Shown piece after piece: positions 1 through 10,440 of a stretch of 25,000 bases of DNA. Source of the DNA: Glandiceps talaboti. Its lineage: Eukaryota; Hemichordata; Enteropneusta; Spengelidae. A program made the translations under genes and the position numbers. Position 1 is the stretch's first letter; the number at the start of each line of letters is the position of its first letter. The stretch lies in contig NC_135567.1 of NCBI RefSeq assembly GCF_964340395.1, positions 6,282,399-6,307,398 of the forward strand, written 5' to 3'. The notes under the pieces are model-generated. The model saw only the letters and a program-made list of their open reading frames with translations. It ran no database searches and was not told where the DNA came from.

Positions 1-1190
1 AGGGGTGTCATCACTGCTCATTAAATATTAATTTGATACAGCTGTTTTTACAATGTCCAATGTCCAACCAGGACTCCACCGCCAGTAGAATTTAAACTAA
101 ACCACTTGGGGACTCAACAACATAATCATGTTTATATGAACGCTGTATGAAGGAGCACAGGAATGTGTGCTGATTAAGGGACTTTGACCAGACTGTGGTT
201 AGGGTTTGAAACCACACTTTGGCATCCAGACTATCAGTGGGTTTGACTCCACAATTTTCCTTTCAGTTAGTTTTGCTTTTTAATACTATATACAATGGGA
301 TCTAATTATTAATATCAAGTGTAAAATAACACCACTTTAATTGTAATGTTAGCATGTGGACCTTCCAACTGTAGTCCATTTGTAAACAATGATGTCACAG
401 CTAACAGTGTAATGAGATTGTCCCAACCGTAATTATCAATAACTGTAAGTGAGATATCCTTGTCTTATTACATATGTGTTTAATAACTGGTGTTTCATGA
501 CAATTGAACTTTTTACTTCACACTGACAACACTATTTACAGACTTATTGCATTTAGAGATACCTCACTGGGATGCTAATTAAAATAAATGTAACTGGTGC
601 ATTTATACACTTGATATGGGATGTCATAAACGATTGTGACTAGCAGTGAAAAACTTTGGTCTGATGTTAAGTTTTGTAATTTCTGAAAATATTGGAAATT
701 AAAGACAAGTCACATAGAAGTCATGTTGACATTGTGGGAACATACAAAATTGTTTCATCATTATTTGGGGGAAATGATTGTTTATTGAAGTTAGCCAAAG
801 TTACGCCTATTGAATTATAGGTTGTTCATTAAACTGACATTGATCTTTTGGCTTCTAAGAATATCTATATCTTAGCATGTATTCAAATTGTAATTATGAC
901 AACATGATTAGCAAATGTGGATAACAATCTGAGGCTACGTTTTCCCTGTGAATGGACTAGAAAAGCTGAGTAAATGGCAAAAATACAGACTTGTGCTGTT
1001 CTGTTTGCTGATAATATGTAGGGGGTGAGGTTTTGAAATCATTACGCAAAAAATCTAGAATATAACCTTGATAGAAAAATATATAAAAATAACTTGTTAA
1101 TTCCATTGTCACTTGTAGTATTACTAATATTATAATATTGATATGTGTAAAACAAACAGTCTTTAAGCTCAGCTAACCCCTGTTTATCAG
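1..1190. other. AT-rich non-coding DNA, no feature recognised
   Basis: I see no exon with plausible splice sites, no repeat boundary and no RNA gene here. Open frames are short and have no coding character. Confidence 0.6.
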
Positions 1191-1324
1191 AAATAATTGC
1201 ACACAGGAATCATTGAGTTTTATTGTAACACACCATATAACTATGTGCCAATCATTCAGTTTAGGGAGGTTATGATATTTGTGATAGCAGACTCCCCTGC
1301 TCCACCCACAAAAGACACATTTGT

Positions 1325-1680
1325 ATGCTCTAATTTGCATATCACTGATAAAATCAGCATATCATCAGTACTTCTAAATCTAAACACTCCTAAGTACGTT
1401 CCCACCAGACCTAAAAACTGAACAGAAACAAATGGCTGAGCACCAAAACACCAAAATTGCTACTAAACTGCCGCCAAAAAGGGTGGGGCCCTCGCAGTCC
1501 GTAATTAACAATTTATCCCTAGAGAAATATACATATTACAGGTTAATCTGCTCAATAGTTTTGGTATTATAGATTTTGACCCAAACCACACATCTCTGAT
1601 GCAATCATTTTCTTTTGAACAATTTTCCATCTACATGCTCTATGTAATGTCCCATCAAATATCAAGGTAATCAGTCTTTC
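1325..1680 (+). repeat. Fragment of dispersed repeat family R
   Basis: Two stretches match the longer R element near 17400-17670. The phrase around 'taatttgcatatcactgat' at about 1332 corresponds to 'taatttgcataccactgat' at about 17417. The phrase from 'gacccaaaccacac' to 'aatgtccc' (about 1576-1655) corresponds to about 17557-17630, including 'ttttcttttgaacaattt'. This fragment lacks the tandem cores and the terminal microsatellite and hairpin seen in the 16.6-17.8 kb copy, so it is an old, truncated relic. A 74-codon open frame overlapping it is not supported as a gene. Confidence 0.6.
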
Positions 1681-1689
1681 AAAAAATCT

Positions 1690-3170
1690 TTATTATGAGT
1701 TGTCTGTATTACCTCTTTTTTGACTTATAGAATCAATATATTGTTTTAACCATGGTGACTGGTTGAATTCTAATACTTTATGAACATTCTTAACATTCAA
1801 ACCTAGATTGGTATATAACTGTATAGAACTATAGATATCTATAGTGTAAAACATTAATTTTTACCCCCTCAGTAGTAATGTATTTATCTTGAATTTTGTA
1901 CAAAAGCCTACATTGGTATCTATAACTATAGATTTCTATATACCAAACTGTTCCCATTTTACTTCTGTAAGACCAACTCCTCTCCCAACAACTGACAATT
2001 CATTTACTATATGCCATATGGTTGTCAATGTCAGCAGTTATTTGATGACATGGTCTGATATTATGATACCAAACCCAACACCTAAGCCATTAATTTATGG
2101 TAACACTGGACTGTTCATTACCATGGTTACACATGATATAGTAAAAGTGAACTTGTTTTGATCATTTCATAACCATAGCTTATAACAATGTAAAGTACAG
2201 TGTCTACAATCAAAATAATATTAATTTAATTTTTGAGTGGTCACTAAGTGCCAACCTACAGGTTATTTCACAAGTAGTTTGCATATGATGTGGAGTGATA
2301 GGATGCCAAAATCACAAAATAATGCTAAACTACACAACATGATTAGTCAAAGTAAAATGTGACCCTCCCCTATCCCATTTTCTAAAATATGGCCCTTCTC
2401 CGAGAACTGATTTGTAAAAGGTGACCCCCCCCCCCCCTTCTCTTAATTCCACTGGCCATACCCCCCTTTAAATTACTGAAGGCTTCCTAATTTAACTTGT
2501 TCCATCAGTGCATTTGACGCCATAATGTTTATTTAAATAAATTTGATTTTTTTTTTTAATATATACAATGGAATCTAGTTGTCCTGAAACACAGCATTCT
2601 GTCTTGACAAAAATATTATTCATATTGCTACATTTTACTGTCAGTCACAGCAAAAATCCTACCAACATTACTACTTGTGGTACATTTCTTTCTATGAGAT
2701 ACCAGTATTTAAGCAGCTCATCACTAACTAAGTATATATTGTTACTCCATGTATGTTGACAATCTAAGACATTGGTAACCTATGCAAAAAAACATGTAGC
2801 AATGTTGATAACATTTTGGTCATTGTAGATGATGAAATGTAGTAATTCTAGTATAAATGTTGACATCCTAGATGATAAATTTGTAGCATAGTAAGATTTT
2901 GTGTTGAACCACACATTGTTCTGTTTTAGGTTAACTGGTTTCTATTGTAACTTAAGACATTGTACAATTTTGACGAATGTCTTTGTCAGAACATATAACT
3001 GATGACATTCAGTTCATAATTCTAAAAGTTGTCCACAAAACAAGTGTAAATTGTGTATCCTCACTCACTACCTCTCCATGTTATTAATGATGTGTCATTA
3101 ACATATGTTCCCTCACAACACTTTTTGACAATAGGATTTACCTAAAGCAAATGTACAGTTAGTTCCCCTC
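1690..3170. other. AT-rich non-coding DNA with one arm of an inverted repeat
   Basis: The stretch holds one arm of a diverged inverted pair (1961-2038, partner 3174-3248), a C13 homopolymer at 2425-2437 and T/A runs near 2548. No exon, RNA gene or complete mobile element is recognised. A 90-codon open frame at 1889-2161 covers the left arm of the inverted pair but has no recognisable domain. Confidence 0.5.
1961..2038 (+). repeat. Left arm of a dispersed inverted repeat pair
   Basis: From 'acttctgtaagacc' to 'gttgtca...gtcagcag' this stretch matches the reverse complement of 3174-3248. The core 'acaactgacaattcattta' is identical in both. The arms are about 1.1 kb apart and clearly diverged, so this looks like two inserted copies of one repeat in opposite orientation rather than a recent hairpin. 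Confidence 0.6.
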
Positions 3171-3173
3171 ATG

Positions 3174-3248
3174 TTTGCTGCTGACAACTGTATGGCATAT
3201 AGTAAATGAATTGTCAGTTGTGAGGAGAGAATTGGGTCTTACAGAAGT
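3174..3248 (-). repeat. Right arm of a dispersed inverted repeat pair
   Basis: The reverse complement aligns to 1961-2038 with the same conserved core. Its outer end runs directly into the head of the SINE at 3225-3528, so the boundary between the two repeats is uncertain by a few tens of bases. Confidence 0.55.
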
Positions 3249-3528
3249 GACTGGCTTTGAATCTCAAGGTTGCAGGTTCGAGCCCCATCGCTGCCATTCG
3301 TTTCTGAGTGGCTAAAGTCCTTGGGCAAGATTTGAACCATGCATGTGCTTCAGCCAACCGAGCTGTATAATTGGGAACCTGGTAGGATAGAGGTTGCAGT
3401 TTGAATGCTTTAAACCTATGCACTTATAAAGGCTGTAATGGAATGTATATGCTCCCCAGGGAGTTGAGGAAGTATAAAGGGGCGTTGTGTCGCTATAGAT
3501 CCATGCTAGGGGTGATAATTGTAAAGCG
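3225..3528 (+). mobile_element. tRNA-derived SINE, copy 1
   Basis: A tRNA-like head carries a good pol III B box, 'ggttcgagccc' at 3275-3285. It is preceded by a degenerate A-box region around 'agtgactggctttgaatct'. A conserved body follows with the phrases 'acctggtaggatagaggttg', 'cttataaaggctg' and 'ctccccagggagttga', then a tail 'aattgtaaagcg' at about 3517-3528. The same order of phrases occurs on the minus strand at 24191-24500, which defines the element. The tail of the second copy continues as 'tctttgagca', so copy 1 appears 3' truncated or diverged at 3528. The body may be one of the conserved SINE central domains known from invertebrates; I cannot assign which. It is not a tRNA gene, because no cloverleaf acceptor stem is evident. 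Confidence 0.82.
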
Positions 3529-3599
3529 AAAAACAATCGTGTAATGGGTATAGTGCAGTTTAGGTATTCATTGGTTAATATGTATTACTGATTAGGTAC

Positions 3600-4770
3600 C
3601 CTCCCCTCCCCTATGACACTGAATGGAGTCATGTTTTAAAAGGAATTAGTTGCAACAAATTTTTACCTCTGTGATTGAATGTAGAAATGGTTTAAAACAA
3701 ATTAGTGACAACTAAGTGATACTAAAGAGTGTGTCGATCACATAAAGGAAATGACTGGATTTTGGTAATTGAACGGGAAATTAAAATTCATGGTCAAAAG
3801 TCGAGGTCTGAAAAGTAAGTTTACACCAACTACATTGTAATGTAGGGATAGACTCTTAAAGTTGAATGAAGTCTCCACATATTAAAGCTTTTGACTTTTG
3901 CAGTAAATCATGATTGTCCATGTATATTCATTAAAAGTTATGTAAACACCAAAAGTAATGCATGCACTCTACATTTCTCTGCTTCTCTTGTTCTACATTA
4001 CATTACTTTTAAACATACATGCTACAGACTCTATGCAAAACACAGTTTGATTTTGATAATTCAACTAACAGGTCAGGGTCAAAGGTCACTTTCTTTCAAC
4101 AGAACTTACAAGTGATTATATGGGCTTACACACTTGAATGGATGTTCTTTGTATTGAAGTTTTTACGTTATGCAACTTAATGTATTGATTTATTACTCAA
4201 AATATGGCCACCATTCATTAAAAAGTTATATGAGCACTATAAAAATTATCCTTGTGTATATTTGTCTTCTGCTATATTAATGATGGACATGATTTAAAAG
4301 AAACTGGCAACAAATAAATATGACAAAGTGATAGTTGTGTAATAAGCAATAAATGGCTGAATTTTGATAATTGACCTTGAAGGTTATCAAGGTGAAAGGT
4401 CAATATCTTAAAAGAAAGCTTGTACCTGATAATAAAAGGGGTAGACACTTGAATGGAGTCTCTGTGTATGATAGTTTTTAGTTATGTCATAAATATTGAT
4501 TTTAAACTACTAATATGGTTGCCATTCAATCAAATTTGCATATGTTGGAAAAAAGTGATGTGCATGTGTACCATATGACCTGTCATATTTTTGGCAGGTT
4601 TGAAAGAAATTAGACATGTCACCTCTGAGAAATAACATATTACAGATGCACGGTCAGTAGGATGGATGGACAGACAGACGGATGAAGGGAGGGATGAATA
4701 CATGTACAGACTGACGGACGGATGGATGGAACCCACTCTAATAGCCCCCTTCACAGGACTGCATATAAGG
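3600..4770 (+). mobile_element. Degenerate tandem-core element (family V) with terminal GGAT/GGAC microsatellite
   Basis: Four diverged copies of a core recur at roughly 240-315 bp spacing, marked by 'gaatgg/gaatga' phrases at 3621, 3864, 4136 and 4451. They are accompanied by recurring phrases such as 'gacatgatttaaaag', 'atatggccaccattc' and 'atatggttgccattc'. The cores end at about 4620. A GGAT/GACA/GACGG microsatellite (about 4662-4730) follows, then 'ggaaccca' and a short unique tail. The order of cores, GGAC-type microsatellite, GGAACCCA and tail is the same as in the hairpin-ended elements at 13.3-14.1 and 18.2-19.3 kb, although the core sequence is unrelated. No coding capacity is seen. 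Confidence 0.6.
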
Positions 4771-5196
4771 ATGGCACCTTCGGCTGTATGTAAAATATTG
4801 ACATCACAAATTGCAAAGTGGTTATTTAATTGTTTCATACTGTAAACTGTTTTATACAACAAAATAAAATTTTACAAAATGCTGTTTTGTATACTTCTTT
4901 ATTCAGAGGTAGGTCAGAATATCATCCCTTGGCCACGTTTTGGGATGATATCACGACCATACTGACAGAGTGTGAAATATTTGGCAGGATGGCAGAAATT
5001 ACATGAGTAACCAAATTGAGTTATATCTCCCACCCCCCTAAAATATCATGCACCCTAATTTGATGTTGCTCTCTAAAATATCAATCTGTGAAACCATTGT
5101 TCACAAAAGCTGTTGCTAGGTATATTTGCATACATCTTTAGAATATTTATTCATTTGTCTATTAATCCCTGTCCCCACCCCTAAAATCTCCCCAAA
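4770..5196. other. Non-coding DNA with a short family R fragment
   Basis: About 5108-5175 ('gctgttgctagg', 'tttgcatacat', 'ttatt-catttgtctatta') matches one core of the R element around 16690-16740. The rest shows no recognisable feature. Confidence 0.5.
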
Positions 5197-5425
5197 CAAT
5201 TTATTTCTCAGGTAACCCCCCCCCCCCCCCCGACCAACATTATTATTTCAGATACCCCAAAGCCATGCACATTTTTTCGAGAAACCCCCCCCCCCACCCT
5301 ATAATAAGTTTTTGTGAAAGCATCCTTAATATCAAATTGTAAGCTTTATTGAAAAGAAGTATCATCCAAACACACAAACAGACATAGTAGAAGTGAGCCA
5401 CCAATGCAATGGTTGTGAGTTGTGT
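5197..5425 (+). repeat. Direct repeat D1 (about 230 bp), two poly-C tracts
   Basis: This stretch is a near copy of 6354-6584, starting at 'caatttattt' and ending at 'ggttgtgagttgtgt'. Both copies hold two poly-C tracts at the same relative positions. The D1 tracts are at 5216-5231 and 5285-5295. Differences are few and are concentrated in the length of the C runs. The sequence on either side differs, so this is a dispersed or duplicated unit rather than an exact tandem. Confidence 0.85.
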
Positions 5426-5529
5426 ACCAATTTTTTTAAGTACCCCCCCCCCCCCTCAACACAGCCCAAAATGTTGAAGTACATTTTAAACAGCATATAA
5501 GTTTGGTAGTTTTTTTTTACAATACACGC

Positions 5530-5562
5530 ACACATGCATACATACATACATACATACATACA

Positions 5563-5594
<32 letters not shown>

Positions 5595-5652
5595 AACATA
5601 CATACATAAAATGTACATACATACATACATACATACATACATACATACATAC
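5530..5652. repeat. (CATA)n microsatellite
   Basis: Pure CATA runs are interrupted by a short non-repeat stretch near 5590-5617. On the minus strand this gives an artificial Met-Tyr-Val-Cys reading frame. Confidence 0.97.
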
Positions 5653-5654
5653 TT

Positions 5655-5860
5655 TTTGGACTTCCATGTGCTCTCCTTCCAGAATGTGTATAATGAAAAT
5701 GTAATTTTCAACAACATCACTCTTATCATCATCATCAGAACCAATATCTCCTTCAAGTAAATCTGAGTTTGAACTATATGTATCTGTATCATCATTCTCA
5801 CTGTGATTATCACTGTTTTCAAATAACACATTACTCCCACTATCAATATTGATAATAATG
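5655..5860 (-). other. Possible acidic exon, unproven
   Basis: On the minus strand, upstream of the TATG microsatellite, one frame is open over about 60 codons. It is rich in Asp, Ser and Glu, with pieces such as 'SDNHSENDDTDTYSSNSDLL' and 'GSDDDDKSDVVENY'. It ends in 'caaaaa' followed by 'gtatgt', a possible 5' splice donor that is also the start of the TATG repeat. No conserved domain is recognised. The donor may be an accident of the microsatellite. No acceptor of matching phase with a good pyrimidine tract is obvious. It could instead be a remnant of a transposase N-terminus, many of which are acidic. Confidence 0.2.
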
Positions 5861-6114
5861 TATCTATTTACTTATACTTAATATATTTAGGCAAAGTTTA
5901 AAAGTTAAAAAAAAGTTCATTTCTCTTTTTTTTCTATGATAGTTAATATGCCAAATATTATCATTTGTTACACATTTAGCAGCTGGTGTTCTCACCATTT
6001 CTAGAATGGACCAAAAACAGCAAGTGCCATTCAACTTTTACGTTGATATATTATTTTGTATGTGCAATTTGAAGGATCAACAACATTTAACAACAAGACA
6101 TATGGCAGCAGTGA

Positions 6115-6240
6115 TTTTTCAAACTGTACTCCAAACTTTGGAATGGCTTACCACAAGAAATTTGTCAGTCATCAAATCTGGAGACTTTTTAGGACAAATT
6201 GAAAGCACATCTCTTCAAACTAGCATATTGTGTGGATTGA
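6115..6240 (+). pseudogene. Degraded LINE (non-LTR retrotransposon) ORF2, C-terminal end
   Basis: In the frame beginning at 6115 the translation contains 'LWNGLPQEI', then 'NLETF', an in-frame TAG at 6190-6192, then 'DKLKAHLFKLAYCVD' and a TGA at 6238-6240. The pattern L-W-N-x-L-P-x-x-I, then F-(K)-x-x-L-K-x-x-L-F, is the well known tail of reverse transcriptases of several non-LTR clades (CR1/L2/Jockey-like). It normally sits just before the ORF2 stop. Upstream the same frame is closed by a TGA at 6112-6114, and no palm-domain motif is seen, so only the last few dozen codons survive. The clade cannot be decided from this piece. Direct repeat D2 lies 114 bp downstream and may be part of the element's 3' UTR. 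Confidence 0.75.
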
Positions 6241-6353
6241 ACCTTTCAAGTGCCATTAAACAGAACTTATCTTTTGTAATCTGACACTATGGTTGAAAAT
6301 AACTGACCACCTATTGAAAGGTTAATTTTACCATGTATGAGGAGTCATGAAGT

Positions 6354-6584
6354 CAATTTATTTTTCAGGTAATCCCCCCCCCCCCCCGACCAACATTATT
6401 ATTTCAGATACCCCCAAGCCATGCACATTTTTTCGAGAAACCACCCCCCCCCCCACCCCATAATAAGTTTTTGTGAAAGCAGCCTTAATATCAAATTGTA
6501 AGCTTTATTGAAAAGAAGTATCATCCAAACACACAAACAGACCTAGTAGAAGTGAGCCACCAATGCAATGGTTGTGAGTTGTGT
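6354..6584 (+). repeat. Direct repeat D2 (about 230 bp), two poly-C tracts
   Basis: This is the near-identical partner of 5197-5425. Its C tracts are at 6374-6387 and 6444-6454. It lies shortly after the LINE stop codon and is followed, at 6646-6651, by AATAAA. D1 and D2 may both be 3'-UTR pieces of the same LINE family. A local duplication of the D unit is the alternative. Confidence 0.85.
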
Positions 6585-6926
6585 GTTTCTGAACTTTCTT
6601 TTACGTCTGTTCATATTGCTTGAATATAGTTGTAAATTAACTTTGAATAAACAAGGGTAATCCCCTAGGCTAATCACATCTCTAGTCTGTTACAAAAACA
6701 TGTCAAAATATAACTCTATAGAATTTCTATAGTTGTCTACAAAATATCTATAAAATCTTTTTGTAAGGGGAGCTGATTTTTTTATGAAAATATGCCAGTA
6801 CTTACCTGATCAAGTCAAATTATTGTAAAAATATTCTCTGAAAAAATCAATTGACCTCACATTGGGATGTGTGTATATGTCACAGAGTAGATAAATAAGA
6901 TATTAGTTCATCTAATATCAACTTAC
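6585..6926. other. Non-coding DNA, intron or LINE 3' flank
   Basis: The stretch contains a polyadenylation-type hexamer AATAAA at 6646-6651 on the plus strand, plausibly the end of the LINE remnant. The rest carries no recognised feature up to the splice donor of the ankyrin exon, whose GTAAGT lies at 6921-6926 on the minus strand. Confidence 0.45.
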
Positions 6927-7025
6927 TCCATCAGCAGCATTTACTTGGGCCCCAGCTTTCAGCAGCAATTTACAGATATCCAAATGCCCTTCCTCAGCTC
7001 CATAATGTAGACTTGTCTTGTTCAA
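6927..7025 (-). CDS. Ankyrin-repeat exon (internal, 99 bp, phase 0/0)
   Basis: On the minus strand a 99-bp exon is bounded by an acceptor (AG at 7026-7027, preceded by an AT-rich tract) and a perfect GTAAGT donor at 6921-6926. All 33 codons are open in phase 0. The peptide begins LNK, continues 'TSLHYGAEEGHLD', then I, then 'CKLLLKAGAQVNAADG'. This is one complete 33-residue ankyrin repeat: the T-x-L-H turn, the G-H between the helices, the L-L-L-K-A-G-A second helix and the V-N-A-x-D loop are all in place. Ankyrin repeats form stacked helix-turn-helix modules that bind other proteins. One repeat says nothing about which protein this is. A 99-bp symmetrical exon can be duplicated or skipped without a frameshift. 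The exon at 22429-22524 joins to it in frame with 36-residue spacing, three more than the canonical 33, so another exon could lie between them or the first loop may be longer. The rest of the protein lies beyond the window. Confidence 0.88.
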
Positions 7026-8530
7026 CTATAATTAAAAGACACATTATGTATTAATCCTCCTGTTACAATATTGCAATGTATTATATCAATAATATGTGTA
7101 AAATTACTTGAAATGTTTCCCAAGTCTTATTATTATTATTATATTATATAGATTGGTTAATGTTCACATAGAAAAAACTATGTATTTAAAATTTGACGTT
7201 ATTTGTATTTATTACATGTAATGTGTACTGTAAAAGTATTTATTTTGATAAAATACCTGTCAGAATTCATAATAAGAATTAATGATATTTTTGGTAAAAT
7301 CACAAACATTCCTAGACATGCACCTTAATAATATTCCTTGCCATACTGTGTTCAAAATGGTCAAATGTGTCAATCACGGTACCATGTTCTGTGTGGTTCT
7401 TAACGCATATTGTTACAGTGAACTTGTACTTCTAAAAAAATAGATTCTGTCATTTACATGACATCACATTGTTTGGAACCAGAAAAAACGTTTGGGTATA
7501 ATAATGTATCTGTTAAAACATTTGCGATTTGTTCTGTGGTGCAACTTCTGTCAATAAAACCAAGTACATGTCATACATGTCATTCTTGTATTCAACCATT
7601 AACCTTCTGGTACATGTACATTACAATGAGTGTGTAGAATTAATGATACAAAAAATACTGATGGTCAAATCATTTTAAAGGCAGATGGAACACTACAAGC
7701 ATGATGTGTACAATGATATTTTTACAATGATATTTTAAGCATAACAAATATCATAAGATAAATTTTAGACGTAAGTATTATTTACACACACACAGACACA
7801 CACACATTTCACCATGCCTATAGCACTGCCAACTCTAGTTATTCCATGTTACAGAGAAATATCTTACTTAAAGACATCAAATTGGAATGAGTGTTTCATA
7901 GGAACTAGCTTAATTTGCAAAAAAATCATAGTGAATTAAGAGCAAAAAATGTTTGTTTTCAGTGAGTTGTTTTTTGATAATGACCAAGAAAAGAACTATA
8001 AACATGAATATAAATGTGCATAAATCAGAAAATTCAAAATGTTTTGCTACATTTAAAAAAAAAATCCTTATTTCTGAAAAATAACATGTTATTTGACAGC
8101 TCAATCATGAGAATAAAGTGCTCTTGTCAGAACATAACTACAATGCCCATTACTGAAAATGGTATTTTGCCAAATGTTACAAGAATTGTATGATGGAAGA
8201 AGAATTCAGAAGTCAGACCTCTTTTGGAAACGTCTGGAAGAATATTACTGTCTTGGAAAACTAGTAATTGTAAGAAAAAACACTGTATAACTTCACAAGT
8301 TTCTTGATAAATTCTCAAGAGAATGTATAAAAATGCCAAGATACCTTCTGACTTCATGCATGACTGTGCTCCTCATCAGAAACTAACTATGACAGCAATC
8401 TCTGCTGTAATGTCTACATGTGAATATGAAGAACTTCCAAAATTACTATTTTCTTGCAATTCTGATGGTAGTAGCTCAGACAACAATTTCCAACACAGGA
8501 ATCGTTATATTATGAAAACGTCTCTTTAAT
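7026..8530. other. Probable intron, no gene recognised
   Basis: AT-rich DNA with an AC dinucleotide tract near 7786-7807 and A/T runs. Plus-strand open frames around 8110-8530 read as broken, vaguely protein-like text, for example 'PITENGILPNVTRIV' near 8139-8185 followed by stops. I cannot match it to a family, so I record it as possible coding debris only. Confidence 0.4.
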
Positions 8531-8533
8531 TTG

Positions 8534-8665
8534 AGTAGTATAAGAACTGATGGGACCAGCACCTTTGCTAGAAAACACAATACATGGAATGTCATGACTT
8601 GAGTGTTAATGTCTGAGAGTATCGTATCCTGGAAGTGTGGGCTTCCCATCAGTTCTTATACTACT
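8534..8665. repeat. Perfect 22-bp inverted repeat with 88-bp loop
   Basis: Arms 8534-8555 and 8644-8665 are exact reverse complements, centred on 'tataagaactgatggg' and 'cccatcagttcttata'. The flanks outside the arms do not pair. No target-site duplication is obvious, so this is not clearly a MITE. Transcribed from either strand it would fold into a stable long-loop hairpin. Confidence 0.85.
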
Positions 8666-8669
8666 ATAG

Positions 8670-9090
8670 GAGGCTGAAAGGTGGGACTTTCGTAGGGAAG
8701 TATTTTTTTCTTGGGTGGAGAAGGGAAGGGAGAATACAATAATATCTATTATCAGATTATATGGGAGAATAATAGAAAGGATTCGGGGGGGAGGGGGGGG
8801 CTCTGAAACCCTTTCATAAGTTTCAAAATAATTCCCTAAAAAAAGTCCTGAGTTTGGGGTCACTATCAGAATACCAATAATTTCTAGGATCACAATTTCT
8901 GGGAAGAATTGGGGGCGAAAAAATAAGTCATGAGTTATAAGTTATGATATTTTTAGGTAATCTTTTTGAAAGGGTTTTGGGGGTCCAACCCAGATATGCA
9001 GAAACACAAATCGTACTTCACATTACTTTTTATAGTGAAGGCTCGTTAACATTGGATTCTGCTTCCTAAGATTTGTTTTCTCTCTCAATT
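8670..9090. other. Non-coding DNA, no feature recognised
   Basis: G-rich tracts occur near 8785-8800 and 8911-8915. No exon or repeat boundary is seen. Confidence 0.45.
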
Positions 9091-9540
9091 TTAAATTTTG
9101 TGATGCCAGCCATTTTTAATTTGACTGATATATGCAAATGTATTCAAATTTTTAGAGGAGCTTCCAGCTAAAATCAATTAGTAGGTGCTGAGAAACAATC
9201 ATGCCAAATTTGGCACCTTTATGTAAATGATTTCCCGTAATTATAGCTGTTTTCAATGGTAATAATGTCATTGAGAATGTTATCCATATACCTGGAACAT
9301 AAATACATATATTCTAAAAAAAGCTTCCAGGATAAAATCAATAAATTAATCTTAAGCATGATTCATGACAACATTATTGTTTTTCAGTTGGTTATTTTGC
9401 TTAAACATGATTTTTCAAGGTTGATAGCGATTATTTTGAATTTTACTGATTTATGCAAATATTCAGGTGGACTCCTATGCTCAAATCAATAAATAGATCC
9501 TTAGGAACATTCATGTCGTATTTGGTGCTTTTATCCGGCA
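9090..9540 (+). repeat. Degenerate tandem cores, about 155-bp period
   Basis: Related phrases recur: 'actgatatatgcaaat' (about 9122) and 'actgatttatgcaaat' (about 9445), and 'cttccagctaaaatcaatta' (about 9160), 'cttccaggataaaatcaata' (about 9325) and 'tgctcaaatcaataaat' (about 9477). 'atgccaaatttggcaccttt' and 'gtcgtatttggtgctttt' form a third matching pair. About three very diverged copies are implied. No terminal microsatellite follows directly, although an (AAT)n run begins at about 9703. Confidence 0.5.
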
Positions 9541-9702
9541 TGTAACAATCAAGTTGCTAAGTCACCTGACTATTGTGCATACGAATATTCGATGCTCCTT
9601 TTTTCAGAAAAATGTCTTGCACGTTATTTATAAAAACTAACAAACAATTTAGTAATCTGAGAATTTTTGGAGAATGATACAATCTCACCATAACAATAAT
9701 AA

Positions 9703-9703
9703 C

Positions 9704-9737
<34 letters not shown>

Positions 9738-9738
9738 T
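9703..9738. repeat. (AAT)n microsatellite
   Basis: About ten AAT units lie between 'aacataataat' and 'aataacaat'. Confidence 0.95.
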
Positions 9739-9739
9739 A

Positions 9740-10440
9740 TGATGCAAGGATGTTTTATTTCACCAAGAAATGCTTTGGATTAGAGAATTAATTGTTCCAG
9801 CAACAGCAGAGTATGAACCATTTAGAGAAGGAATTGTTCCAGGTCAACATAATCTTTGTAAATGATCTATTTAAAGTACATTTGATTTTACCATTTGATG
9901 CATACAACTGTTCAGGTCAAAATAAGAACAAAAGTGTCTTACAGTATTTTAGATATCGTTGTAGTAAAGGGATACATGAAGATATCCAATACCATTATAT
10001 GGACGTTGGTCATCCTTAATGTATTATGTGATTCTGTCTTTGGTAAGATACGTCAGTTGTACATGAGGAATGATAACTATAGTACAGCTATGTCATGTTG
10101 TAAATATGAGTTCAAAGGTCAACTCTTCTAGGCCTTATACATCTCAAACTACAACTAATGATTGTCAGAATGAATCAAATTATCAGTTGGAGGGAGTGGT
10201 GGGATGAGTAAAAAGTATATGAAGTGTCGCAGAGGTATCAGTGCATATCATCACTTTAGATTGACTAAAGATGACCCTGGTGCTGTGTATGTAAATAAAT
10301 CAATCTCTGATCCTGAGGAACGTTTGTATTTAGTAAAAAGGGGGCGGGGGTCACTTGGCCACCAACTGATGAGAGTAAAAATTACCATCAGTGCTACCAG
10401 CTGGTGGACTCTCCAGACAGCAATACTGTGATCTGCAGAT
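9740..10440. other. Unassigned region with short plus-strand open frames
   Basis: Several overlapping plus-strand frames occur. One about 40 codons long (about 9745-9868) reads 'ELIVPATAEYEPFREGIVPG' near its end and then stops. Another at 10204-10431 contains 'CRRGISAYHHFRLTKDDPGA' and 'YVNKSISDPEERLYLVKRG'. They have some protein-like composition but no recognised domain, no clear splice context and frequent stops. Decayed transposon coding sequence is the most economical guess. Chance open frames in AT-rich DNA are also possible. Confidence 0.25.

Noticed and set aside
3241-3310. Possible tRNA gene (good B box at 3275-3285)
   Set aside because: No acceptor stem or complete cloverleaf is evident, and the sequence continues into a SINE body shared with 24191-24500.
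5197-6584. Small LTR retrotransposon with D1 and D2 as LTRs
   Set aside because: The repeats lack TG...CA ends, no target duplication, primer-binding site or polypurine tract is seen, and the internal RT tail is of non-LTR type.
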